Shown here: positions 50,969 to 58,409 of the stretch, piece after piece
Layout of the letters: every line of letters begins with the position of its first letter
How positions within the stretch are numbered: position 1 is the first letter of the stretch
Origin: Pseudarthrobacter defluvii
GTDB lineage: Bacteria > Actinomycetota > Actinomycetes > Actinomycetales > Micrococcaceae
Assembly (NCBI RefSeq): GCF_030816725.1
Contig: NZ_JAUSYG010000001.1
Coordinates: 2,914,001 to 2,978,000 of the forward strand
Direction of reading: 5' to 3'
Length of the DNA stretch: 64,000 bases
Position numbers and translations under genes: made by a program
The notes under the pieces: model-generated
Told to the model about the DNA's origin: nothing
What the model saw: the letters and a program-made list of their open reading frames with translations, nothing else
Database searches by the model: none

Positions 50969-52233
50969 GCAGCCTTTTCCTGCTCCGCTTCCACAGGCTC
51001 TTCCCGGCGCACCACACCACGGCGGCGGCGGGTGGGCCAGGTGAGGACCAGCGTCACGATGGATGCCAGGAGCACCATGGCCGCGATGGCGATGCCGGCG
51101 TCCATCCAGAACTGGCTGGGGAACAGCCGGATCAAGGTGTCGTCCAGGCTGAAGGTCCAGGACCCGTCGGCGAAGAAGATCCGGTGGAACTCAGTGAAGA
51201 ACTGCTGCCAGCCCAGGGCCGCCAGCGTGCCAAGGCCAAGGATCAGGACCAGCGTGATGACGGAGCCGGCGAAGAGACCGCGCCGGATCCCGCCGGTGCT
51301 GCGCTTGCGCAGGTACAGGATGGCGATCAGGGCAAGGAGGAGCAGCAGCGCGCCGGCACCGAAAGTGGACAGGATGACCACCTTGACGTCCGCCATGTGG
51401 CTGACTTCGCCGTCTTTGAAAAGCTTCTCGCCGCCGCGGTGCACCAGGTCGCCCAGGTACCGCGGGCCCGCCCAGTTGCTGAGGTAGTCCACCGCGTAGG
51501 AACCGTAGGTCATTCGGTCATCAGTGCTGAAGCCGTACCCATCGCCGGGAAAGCCGGGCCGGTTGTATTCCACCCAGAGGAAGAGCGGGCTTGTCACGGC
51601 CCGGACGGCCAGGATCAGCAGGATGAACGGATAGATGACGGCGAGCAGGACCTGCATGACGCGCGGCGCCACTGGCTTGGCATTCGCAGCGCTTTCACGC
51701 TGGGCGTTGCGACGCTCCACTTCCTCCTCGGGCGGACGGACGTGCAGCGCCGACGTGGGAAGGGGTTCCTTGAAGACAGGAGAATCGTCGCTGCTGCCAG
51801 GCCCCGTAGCCGAAGATCCCGCACTTGAGGAACCGGCTGCCGACGATCCTGCCGGAGCATGTCCAGCGGTTGATGATCCGGCGGCGGCTTCCGCAGCCTT
51901 GCGGTCAGCCCGGCTTTCAGGCTGTGCCGCGTTGGCCTTGTTCCGGGGCGTCTTGGGGCCGGCTTCGTCGCCCGGCACTCCCGTACCTGGCCCCTCCGCG
52001 CCGGGCTGGGCCTGTCCGGACGTGTCGCCGGCGGGCTTGTCCCCGTCCGTTGTTTCACCGGTGGGCTTATCCCCCTCTGGGGTGTCTCCGTGAGATGTGT
52101 GTCCGCGAGATGTGCCTCCGCCAGCGGGCGTCAGCCAGGAGAACGCGGGCTCGTCGGAGTCCCCGGACGTGTCCAGGAAAGGTTCCGGCTGCGGCGCAGC
52201 GCTTTTGGCGCGGGCCGGTGTTTCGTCATTCAC
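50959..52233 (-). CDS. DUF1461 / TIGR01906 membrane protein with long low-complexity N-terminus
   Basis: 424 residues. The first about 190 are disordered and acidic, with repeated GDTPEGDKPTGETT-like and AGSSAAGSS-like runs. The family part follows, with four predicted membrane spans (about 200-225, 290-315, 325-345, 385-405) and the conserved loop DYLSNWAGPRYLGDLVHRGG and LFKDGEVSHMADVK. Function unknown; membership of the TIGR01906 family is by recall. The GTG start at 52233 has GGAAG 11 bases upstream. Convergent with, and overlapping, fadD by ten bases. Confidence 0.8.
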   Translation of the reverse strand: MNDETPARAKSAAPQPEPFLDTSGDSDEPAFSWLTPAGGGTSRGHTSHGDTPEGDKPTGETTDGDKPAGDTSGQAQPGAEGPGTGVPGDEAGPKTPRNKANAAQPESRADRKAAEAAAGSSTAGHAPAGSSAAGSSSAGSSATGPGSSDDSPVFKEPLPTSALHVRPPEEEVERRNAQRESAANAKPVAPRVMQVLLAVIYPFILLILAVRAVTSPLFLWVEYNRPGFPGDGYGFSTDDRMTYGSYAVDYLSNWAGPRYLGDLVHRGGEKLFKDGEVSHMADVKVVILSTFGAGALLLLLALIAILYLRKRSTGGIRRGLFAGSVITLVLILGLGTLAALGWQQFFTEFHRIFFADGSWTFSLDDTLIRLFPSQFWMDAGIAIAAMVLLASIVTLVLTWPTRRRRGVVRREEPVEAEQEKAAQP

Positions 52234-52357
52234 AGCAGCGTCACTTCCGTTGGGTTCCGCGCCGGTCCCAGTCCGCCGGCGCGATTCATTCTGCTGACGA
52301 GCCTACCGTCCGGGACTTCCGCTGGGCGAAGAACCACCCCGGCAGGATTACAACGAT

Positions 52358-53350
52358 TCAGGCAGCGATTTCCGTGTAGCCGGCGTCTTCCCGGCGGATG
52401 TCCCCGCGTTCCCCGGCCAGGAACGCCCGCCTGCCCCACAGCAGGACATAGACCCAGTACGCGGCGAGAACTGCGGCGCCGATGCCGATCCTGGCCCACG
52501 TGGGCAGCGGACTCGGGGTGACGAACCCTTCCACCAGCCCCGAGACGAACAGTACGAGGACCAGCCCCAGGGCCACCGTGATCAGTGACCGGCCTTCCTC
52601 CGCTACCGCGCGGCCTCGGGTGCGCGGCCCGGGCGAGACCATAGCCCAAAAGATCCGCAGGCCTGCCGCGGAGGCAACAAAGACGGCGGTGAGCTCCATC
52701 AGCCCGTGCGGCAGGATGTAGCTGTAAAACACGTCGGATTTACCGGCTGAGGCAAAGATGCCGGCAGCGATGCCCACCCCCTGGGCGTTACTGAACAGGA
52801 TCATCGGTACCCACACTCCGGTGATGCCCAGTGCCACGGCCTGCGCACTGATCCATGCGTTGTTTGTCCACACGGCCCCGGCAAAGGACGCTGCAGGATT
52901 CTCCGAGTAGTAATTGATGAAGTCCTCGTTCACGTACTGGGCTGCCGCGGTCTCCGAGGCCACCGCCCTGAGTGCTTCAGGGGACGTGCCGATCCACGCG
53001 GCGTAGCTGGCCGCGACGAGGACGAATGCTGCTCCGCAGGCGACGGTAAGCCAGGTCAGCCGGTACAGCGCCGCCGGCAGGGCCACCACGAAGAACCGGG
53101 CCAGGTCGGCCATTGCGTTGGACCGTGCACCGGTGAAGCGCGTCCTGGCCAGCGCCAGCGTGGCGGAGAGGGACGCGGAGAGCCCGCTTTCGGGGGCCAG
53201 CGAGCGGACCAGCGAGAGGTGCCCGGACGTGGACTGGTACAGCGTCAGCAATTCGTCGGCCTCGGCACCGGTCAGCCTGCCCTTTCCGGCAAGTGCCTGC
53301 AGCCGTGCCCATTTGTCCGCGTTGACGGCGGCGAAGGCATCCATGTCCAC
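52358..53350 (-). CDS. Stage II sporulation protein M-like membrane protein (DUF95)
   Basis: 330 residues. A cytosolic helical N-terminus (about 1-95) is followed by roughly five or six membrane spans. The SpoIIM/DUF95 hallmark FSNAQGVGIAAGIFASAG and ILPHGLMELTAVFVASAAGL are clear. Although named for sporulation, family members are widespread in non-sporulating actinobacteria and are thought to form envelope-remodelling complexes or channels. The GTG start at 53350 has TAGGCT six bases upstream and no Shine-Dalgarno sequence; an ATG two codons on is possible. Divergent from the RDD gene, a pair found together in many actinobacteria, often near moxR-DUF58 clusters. Confidence 0.9.
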   Translation of the reverse strand: MDMDAFAAVNADKWARLQALAGKGRLTGAEADELLTLYQSTSGHLSLVRSLAPESGLSASLSATLALARTRFTGARSNAMADLARFFVVALPAALYRLTWLTVACGAAFVLVAASYAAWIGTSPEALRAVASETAAAQYVNEDFINYYSENPAASFAGAVWTNNAWISAQAVALGITGVWVPMILFSNAQGVGIAAGIFASAGKSDVFYSYILPHGLMELTAVFVASAAGLRIFWAMVSPGPRTRGRAVAEEGRSLITVALGLVLVLFVSGLVEGFVTPSPLPTWARIGIGAAVLAAYWVYVLLWGRRAFLAGERGDIRREDAGYTEIAA

Positions 53351-53356
53351 GGCTAC

Positions 53357-53362
53357 AGCCTA
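53357..53362 (-). promoter_or_regulatory. Predicted leaderless -10 box of the spoIIM-like gene
   Basis: TAGGCT on the minus strand exactly six bases before the GTG at 53350. Confidence 0.5.
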
Positions 53363-53372
53363 GCGCCCGGCA

Positions 53373-53378
53373 TAGACT
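53373..53378 (+). promoter_or_regulatory. Possible -10 box of the RDD gene
   Basis: TAGACT, placing transcription start near 53385, 44 bases before the GTG at 53429. Confidence 0.35.
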
Positions 53379-53428
53379 TTGAGCGTCCGCACCGTCCGAT
53401 CATCAACTGCGAAGGGCTGGTCCGCAGA

Positions 53429-54229
53429 GTGAGCCCAATCATCACCGGCGAGGCCGTAGTACTGGAACTGCGGCCCGCGACTTTCGCCGCGCGCGCCCTG
53501 GGCCTGGCCATCGACGTCGTGGTCCACGTGGTCCTGCTCGTGCTGATCATGATCGGCTTGTCGGCCGCCGGCGCCGACCTGGATGAGGCGGCCGCACGCG
53601 CCCTTGGCCTTGCCGCGGTCGTGTTCTGCCTGGTGGTGGTGCCGGTGGCAGTGGAGACGCTGAGCCGGGGGCGGTCGCTCGGCAAACTGGCCACGGGCCT
53701 GCGCGTGGTCCGTGAGGACGGCGGCGCCACCCGGTTCCGGCACGCCGTGATCCGCGGACTGACCGGATTCCTGGAGATCTACCTGACGTTCGGCGGCCTT
53801 GCCCTTGCCGTGGCGCTCTTCAACGAAAAGTCCCGGCGGCTGGGCGACCTGCTGGCCGGAACCTACGCCGTGCGAAGCCGGGTTCCGGCGGAGCAGGCCA
53901 TCCAGGTTTACGTACCACCGCACCTGCAGTCCTGGGCCGCCGCCGCGGACATTGGGCGCATCCCCGACGCCACCGCGCGCAGGGCCGCTCAATTCATCCG
54001 TCAGGCGGGCCGCATGGCGCCGCTGTCGAGGGCCGGGATGGCTGCAGCGATCGCCGCCGAACTTTCCGCCCATGTAGCCCCGGCGCCGCCGCCTGGAACC
54101 GGCCCCGATGACTACCTGGCCGCCGTCGTAGCTGAACGGCGGAACAGGGAGTTCACCAGGTTGTCGCAGTCACGCCGCCGGTACACCGAAACCGGGCAGC
54201 GGCTGCAGCGGCTGCCGTTCGGCAACTGA
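53429..54229 (+). CDS. RDD-family membrane protein
   Basis: 266 residues. The RDD domain spans about residues 12-160: FAARALGLAIDVVVHVVL (first span with conserved Arg-Asp), a second span, RGRSLGKLATGLRVV and RRLGDLLAGTYAVR. The C-terminal 100 residues are cytosolic and charged. Function is not known for this family; RDD proteins are sometimes paired with SpoIIM-like proteins, as here. The GTG start lacks a clear ribosome binding site (GAAGGG 12 bases upstream). Its stop is one base from the stop of the convergent L,D-transpeptidase gene, with no terminator. Confidence 0.85.
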   Translation: MSPIITGEAVVLELRPATFAARALGLAIDVVVHVVLLVLIMIGLSAAGADLDEAAARALGLAAVVFCLVVVPVAVETLSRGRSLGKLATGLRVVREDGGATRFRHAVIRGLTGFLEIYLTFGGLALAVALFNEKSRRLGDLLAGTYAVRSRVPAEQAIQVYVPPHLQSWAAAADIGRIPDATARRAAQFIRQAGRMAPLSRAGMAAAIAAELSAHVAPAPPPGTGPDDYLAAVVAERRNREFTRLSQSRRRYTETGQRLQRLPFGN

Positions 54230-54230
54230 C

Positions 54231-55469
54231 CTAATTGTCGTACTCAGCCCACGGGATGTTCCAGTCGCCGAACCCGTCAGTGTTCGCCGCGTAGTCCCCT
54301 TCGGTGTTGATGATCTGGACCACGTCACCGGTGCCCATGTTGTCGAACACCCAGGCCGCCCCGTCAGGCAGGAAACCGATGCAGCCGTGGGACACGTTGG
54401 CGTTCCCGATGTACGGGTAAGCGGACTCGAGTGCCTGGTGGATGTAGGCGCCGCTCAGGGTAAGGCGGATGGTGTATTCGACGTCGACCTCACCATAATA
54501 GGCGGGGTCGTCCGGCTTCAGGCCGATACTCGCCGCCCGGAAATGGTCGTAGCGGTTCTTCTCCATCAGCACCCCGAATCCCTTGGCCGAGGGGAATCGC
54601 TTGTCCCCCATGCTGACCGGCAGGGTCTTAACCGGCTGGTCATTGACGCTCAGCGTGAACGTGTGCGCCGTGGCATCGGCCACGGCCACCTTCTTGTCCC
54701 CGATGGCGACGTTCACCTTCTTGTTGAAGTTGGCAATCTGCCCGTTTCCGAGGTCAACGCCGAAGAGCTGCATGTCCATGGTGACGGTGGAGTTGGCAGC
54801 CCAGAAGTTCTCCGGGCGGTACCGGACCATGGTGTCGCTGTACCAGTGGAATGCCCCGGTCTGCCCTGCCGTGGTGGTGATTTTTATGGCTTTTTCCACC
54901 GCAGCACGGTTGGTCACAGGCTCGCTGAAGATGACCTGCAGGGGCTGGCCTACACCCACCTTCATCCCGTTGAGGGGGTAGATGGCGGCGTCTGCCTCGT
55001 GGGAGCTGGAGACGGTGTTGAAGGACTGGGTGGTGCTTGTTTCGCGCCCCGCAGAGTCCTTGACCACGTAGGTGTAGCTGTACTCGGTGTTGAACTCCAA
55101 AGGCGCGGTGGCCGACCACGACGTCCCGCCGTCGTCGATGCTGCCGTCTATGGTCTTTCCGGCAGTGCTGGCGAGGGTGACGCGCTGGATGATCCCGTTG
55201 CCCACCTTCAGGGAAACAGGCGCGGCGGGATTGACCTGCTTGGCGCCGTCGGCAGGTGCGGCGTCGACCTTGACCGGCGGGACAACGGGCGATGCGATGC
55301 CCGGCGATGTGCGCAGCGCGGAACCTGCTTCCGATTCCAGGGGTCCGCCGGCAAGGCCCGGAGCGACGGCGGCGAAAACCCCGCCCAGGGCAGCCAGGAC
55401 ACAGACGGCAACCACCGCAAGTATTTTCTTGGCTTTCCCCCGGCTGCGGGGCTTTACATCAGGCTCCAT
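54231..55469 (-). CDS. L,D-transpeptidase with Ig-like domains
   Basis: 412 residues. An N-terminal membrane anchor or signal (about residues 15-38) is followed by a linker, two Ig-like domains (about 70-275) and a YkuD catalytic domain (about 278-405). Catalytic Cys363 sits in VSHGCIGF with the upstream His in SGAYIHQA. This is the layout of LdtMt2-like enzymes, which form 3-3 crosslinks in peptidoglycan. The motif residue after SHGCI is Gly rather than the usual Arg. The ATG has TAGGAT seven bases upstream and no Shine-Dalgarno sequence. Next to ahcY across a strong terminator. Confidence 0.93.
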   Translation of the reverse strand: MEPDVKPRSRGKAKKILAVVAVCVLAALGGVFAAVAPGLAGGPLESEAGSALRTSPGIASPVVPPVKVDAAPADGAKQVNPAAPVSLKVGNGIIQRVTLASTAGKTIDGSIDDGGTSWSATAPLEFNTEYSYTYVVKDSAGRETSTTQSFNTVSSSHEADAAIYPLNGMKVGVGQPLQVIFSEPVTNRAAVEKAIKITTTAGQTGAFHWYSDTMVRYRPENFWAANSTVTMDMQLFGVDLGNGQIANFNKKVNVAIGDKKVAVADATAHTFTLSVNDQPVKTLPVSMGDKRFPSAKGFGVLMEKNRYDHFRAASIGLKPDDPAYYGEVDVEYTIRLTLSGAYIHQALESAYPYIGNANVSHGCIGFLPDGAAWVFDNMGTGDVVQIINTEGDYAANTDGFGDWNIPWAEYDN

Positions 55470-55476
55470 GTTTTTG

Positions 55477-55482
55477 ATCCTA
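55477..55482 (-). promoter_or_regulatory. Predicted leaderless -10 box of the L,D-transpeptidase gene
   Basis: TAGGAT on the minus strand seven bases before the ATG at 55469. Confidence 0.45.
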
Positions 55483-55497
55483 CGTGCAGCGGATAAC

Positions 55498-55525
55498 GGC
55501 CCGGGCGCTTGGCAGCGCCCGGGCC
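55498..55525 (-). terminator. Terminator of ahcY
   Basis: GGCCCGGGCGCT (55498-55509) and AGCGCCCGGGCC (55514-55525) form a perfect 12-bp stem with loop TGGC, just after the ahcY stop. Confidence 0.85.
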
Positions 55526-55533
55526 CTTACATC

Positions 55534-57000
55534 TCAGTAACGATAGTGCTCGGGCTTGTACGGTCCTGCGGCGTCGATGTCCAGGTATTCCGCCTGCTCC
55601 TTGGTCAGCTCGGTGAGCTCAACACCCAGGGCGTCCAGGTGCAACCGGGCCACCTTCTCATCCAGAACCTTCGGCAGGACATAGACCTGGTTCCCGTACT
55701 CGTGCTGGTCCCGCTTGGTCCACAGTTCGATCTGCGCAATGGTCTGGTTGGCGAACGAGTTGCTCATGACAAAGGACGGGTGGCCGGTGGCGTTGCCCAG
55801 GTTGAGCAGCCGGCCCTCGGACAGGACGATGATCGAGCGCTCGGTACCCGTGCCTTCGTCGAAGACCCACTCGTGGACCTGCGGCTTGATTTCGACTTTC
55901 TTCACGCCGGGAATCCGGGCCAGGCCTGCGATGTCGATTTCATTGTCGAAATGGCCGATGTTGCCCACGATGGCCTTGTTCTTCATGCATGCCATGTGTT
56001 CGGCAAGGATGACGTCCTTGTTGCCGGTGGTGGTGATGAAGATGTCGCCCTGGGCCAGGACCGATTCCAGCTTGGCCACCTGGTAGCCGTCCATGGCCGC
56101 CTGAAGCGCACAGATGGGATCGATTTCGGTGACAATGACGCGTGAGCCCTGGCCGCGGAGTGCTTCCGCCGCGCCCTTGCCAACGTCGCCGTAGCCGCAG
56201 ACGACTGCCACCTTGCCGCCCATGAGCACATCGGTGGCACGGTTGATGCCGTCCGGCAGGGAGTGGCGGATGCCGTACTTGTTGTCGAACTTGCTCTTGG
56301 TCACGGAGTCGTTGACGTTGATGGCGGGGAACAGCAGCCTGCCCTGGTCGGCCAGCTGGTAGAGGCGGTGGACGCCGGTGGTGGTTTCCTCGCTGACGCC
56401 CCTGATCGTCGCTGCCGTCCGGGTCCACTTCTTCGCATCAGCGGCAAGGGACCGGCGGAGGACGTCAAGGAAGATGCCGTACTCTTCGGAATCCTCGGGG
56501 CCAGCGGAGGGAACGTTGCCCACTGCCTCGAACTCCACACCCTTGTGAACCAGCATGGTGGCGTCGCCGCCGTCGTCAAGAATCATGTTGGGGCCCAGTT
56601 CCGGGTTGGACTCGGCGCCGGGCCAGGTGAGGATCTGCTCGGCCGTCCACCAGTATTCCTCGAGGGTCTCGCCCTTCCAGGCGAACACGGGCACGCCCTG
56701 CGGGTCTTCGACGGTGCCCTTGCCCACCACCACGGCCGCCGCGGCCTCGTCCTGGGTGGAGAAGATGTTGCAGGAAGCCCAGCGGACCTCGGCACCCAGC
56801 GCTGTGAGGGTCTCGATCAGCACCGCTGTCTGGACGGTCATGTGCAGGGAACCGGCGATCCGGGCACCCTTAAGCGGCTGGGAGGGACCGAATTCCTCGC
56901 GGAGGGACATCAGGCCGGGCATTTCGTGCTCCGCAAGGCGGATCTGGTGGCGGCCGGCTTCCGCCAGGGAGATGTCGGCAACCTTGTACTCAAAAGTCAT
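55534..57000 (-). CDS. ahcY: Adenosylhomocysteinase
   Basis: 488 residues, the long form with the actinobacterial insertion near residues 150-190. It hydrolyses S-adenosylhomocysteine to adenosine and homocysteine, clearing the product of methyltransferases. Motifs: [15 protein letters not shown], the NAD loop [33 protein letters not shown], and the C-terminal KPEHYRY with the cofactor lysine and tyrosine. The ATG at 57000 has AAGGA six bases upstream. It lies 75 bases downstream of the Trm112-like gene on the same strand. I see no SAH riboswitch in that gap. Confidence 0.96.
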   Translation of the reverse strand: MTFEYKVADISLAEAGRHQIRLAEHEMPGLMSLREEFGPSQPLKGARIAGSLHMTVQTAVLIETLTALGAEVRWASCNIFSTQDEAAAAVVVGKGTVEDPQGVPVFAWKGETLEEYWWTAEQILTWPGAESNPELGPNMILDDGGDATMLVHKGVEFEAVGNVPSAGPEDSEEYGIFLDVLRRSLAADAKKWTRTAATIRGVSEETTTGVHRLYQLADQGRLLFPAINVNDSVTKSKFDNKYGIRHSLPDGINRATDVLMGGKVAVVCGYGDVGKGAAEALRGQGSRVIVTEIDPICALQAAMDGYQVAKLESVLAQGDIFITTTGNKDVILAEHMACMKNKAIVGNIGHFDNEIDIAGLARIPGVKKVEIKPQVHEWVFDEGTGTERSIIVLSEGRLLNLGNATGHPSFVMSNSFANQTIAQIELWTKRDQHEYGNQVYVLPKVLDEKVARLHLDALGVELTELTKEQAEYLDIDAAGPYKPEHYRY

Positions 57001-57075
57001 GGGTGGTCCTTTGCTTGGTCCGGGTCCTGGTCCAGTCCCCGTTCTGCTGTTTCCGTGCGGGCGAATGCAGGTAGA

Positions 57076-57303
57076 TTATTGCCCTGCTGCAGCGGGATCG
57101 TGCTGGTCAGAACCTGCGGAGGCTGCTGCGGCCAGCAGTTCCGGAGGCAGCAGCAGAGGGATCCCGTCCTCGATGGCGTACCGGTTCCTGGCGCCCGTCT
57201 CCCCGGCGGCGGTGGCCACCAGCTCTTCCCCCTCCTGGACCAGGGGCGACCCGGTCACGGGGCAACGCAGGACGGACAACAGCTCGGGGCTGATCTTTGG
57301 CAT
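57076..57303 (-). CDS. Trm112-family small protein
   Basis: 75 residues from the ATG at 57303 (GGGAG ten bases upstream); an ATG three codons earlier at 57312 has its ribosome site too close. The Trm112/UPF0434 core is ISPELLSVLRCPVTGSPL then RNRYAIEDGIPLLLPPE, with only the first cysteine of the zinc site seen. Family members activate methyltransferases. The run DUF3499-Trm112-ahcY on one strand is conserved in actinobacteria as I recall it. Confidence 0.8.
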   Translation of the reverse strand: MPKISPELLSVLRCPVTGSPLVQEGEELVATAAGETGARNRYAIEDGIPLLLPPELLAAAASAGSDQHDPAAAGQ

Positions 57304-57381
57304 TTGGTTCATGCTCCCTGGCGGGCGCGCTCGCGCCGGTAGCGGAAAAGATGTGCAGCCTCCAGCGTACCGCCAGATGGG

Positions 57382-57768
57382 TCAGGAAGGTTCCCGGAGG
57401 ACCCGCAGGTGGCCGCGGCGTGCCCCTTCAGCGCCGGCCGGAGCTTCCAGGGCGGAATGGTGGCCCCGCTGGGCGGGCGCTTGCTCTTCCGGAGGGAGCG
57501 CCGCGGCGTCACGCACGGCATTTGCGAGGGCCAGCAGGTCATCGGGGCCGGGCTGCTGCGGACTGGACGGCATTGCCAGGCGCAGCACTTCCCAACCGCG
57601 GGGAACTGTCAACGAATCAGCGTGCTGCTCGCAGAGGTCGTAGCAGTGCGGCTCCGCGTACGTGGCCAACGGCCCCAGGACAGCGGTGGAGTCTGCATAT
57701 ACGTACGTCAGGGTGGCTACCGCCGACTGGCGGCAGGCAGACCTTGAACACTGACGGATAGCTCCCAC
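57382..57768 (-). CDS. DUF3499 family protein
   Basis: 128 residues from the GTG at 57768 (VGAIRQCSRSAC), where the family usually begins. An upstream open frame to 57954 would overlap the divergent gene. The family core is CSRSACRQSAVATLTYVYADSTAVLGPLA then EPHCYDLCEQHADSLTVPRGWEVLRL, with four or five cysteines and two histidines that look like a zinc site. Function unknown. The gene is next to the zincin-like gene in many actinobacteria (Rv3258c/Rv3259 in M. tuberculosis, from memory). TAGTCT lies eight bases before the GTG. Confidence 0.82.
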   Translation of the reverse strand: MGAIRQCSRSACRQSAVATLTYVYADSTAVLGPLATYAEPHCYDLCEQHADSLTVPRGWEVLRLAMPSSPQQPGPDDLLALANAVRDAAALPPEEQAPAQRGHHSALEAPAGAEGARRGHLRVLREPS

Positions 57769-57776
57769 GACATCAC

Positions 57777-57782
57777 AGACTA
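57777..57782 (-). promoter_or_regulatory. Possible -10 box of the DUF3499 gene
   Basis: TAGTCT on the minus strand, eight bases before the GTG at 57768. Confidence 0.35.
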
Positions 57783-57875
57783 CCCCTTCCCCGCCCGGAT
57801 CCCGCGCATTGTCCGTCCGAGGAGACGCGTCCGGTGCAGCCGGGAGGATGTATCGCGTAAATCCTCCCCCGGGTT

Positions 57876-57881
57876 TACAGT
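57876..57881 (+). promoter_or_regulatory. Predicted leaderless -10 box of the zincin-like gene
   Basis: TACAGT exactly six bases before the ATG at 57888. Confidence 0.45.
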
Positions 57882-57887
57882 CGATGT

Positions 57888-58400
57888 ATGCAGTCATCGA
57901 ACCATGAATCAGGTTTTTCGGTCCGGTTGGCTGACCCGGATGCCCCAGCGGCAACGGGCATGGAGACCGCCGGCAGGAGCTTTTTCAGGCGGCGCCGGAA
58001 CCGCCACGGGCGCGGCCTTCGCGGCGAGGTGATGTTGCCCGCGCACCCGGGCTACCGGACCCGCGGCGACCGTTTCGACGACATGGTGCTGGATTCCGCG
58101 CAGCGGCTGCACGACATCTGGGGCAAAACGCTCGACGGCGTCAGGTTCGGCGTGGACGAGATCCCGCCGGACCTTGAGCAACTGGCTGCCAACGCGGCCC
58201 CCGCACCGATGGGCGCCTACAACCCCGCCGCGGGCGATGACGGGCCCACCATCACCGTGTACCGGCGGGTGGTGGAACAGGCATGCTCCAGCGTGGAAGA
58301 GCTTCAGGACCTGGTCCATGACGTGGTGGTTGAGCACACGGCGGAAATGCTGGGCGTTGCGCCGGAGACGCTGGACCCCGTGTACCGCCGCCGCTACTGA
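57888..58400 (+). CDS. Zincin-like metallopeptidase family protein (DUF1025), degenerate active site
   Basis: 170 residues. The family body RGEVMLPAHPGYRTRGDRFDDMV, VRFGVDEIPPD and TITVYRRVVEQAC match the actinobacterial PF06262-type proteins. The HExxH zinc motif is not intact: the segment reads LVHDVVVEHTAEMLGV. From memory this variant is common to the actinobacterial branch, so these proteins may not be proteases. The ATG at 57888 has TACAGT six bases upstream and no Shine-Dalgarno sequence. Divergent from DUF3499; convergent with DUF5719. Confidence 0.82.
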   Translation: MQSSNHESGFSVRLADPDAPAATGMETAGRSFFRRRRNRHGRGLRGEVMLPAHPGYRTRGDRFDDMVLDSAQRLHDIWGKTLDGVRFGVDEIPPDLEQLAANAAPAPMGAYNPAAGDDGPTITVYRRVVEQACSSVEELQDLVHDVVVEHTAEMLGVAPETLDPVYRRRY

Positions 58401-58409
58401 AAGCGGGAC

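Noticed and set aside
57001..57075. SAH riboswitch before ahcY
   Set aside because: The gap is only 75 bases and shows GGACC repeats but no fold resembling that riboswitch; a normal ribosome binding site is present.
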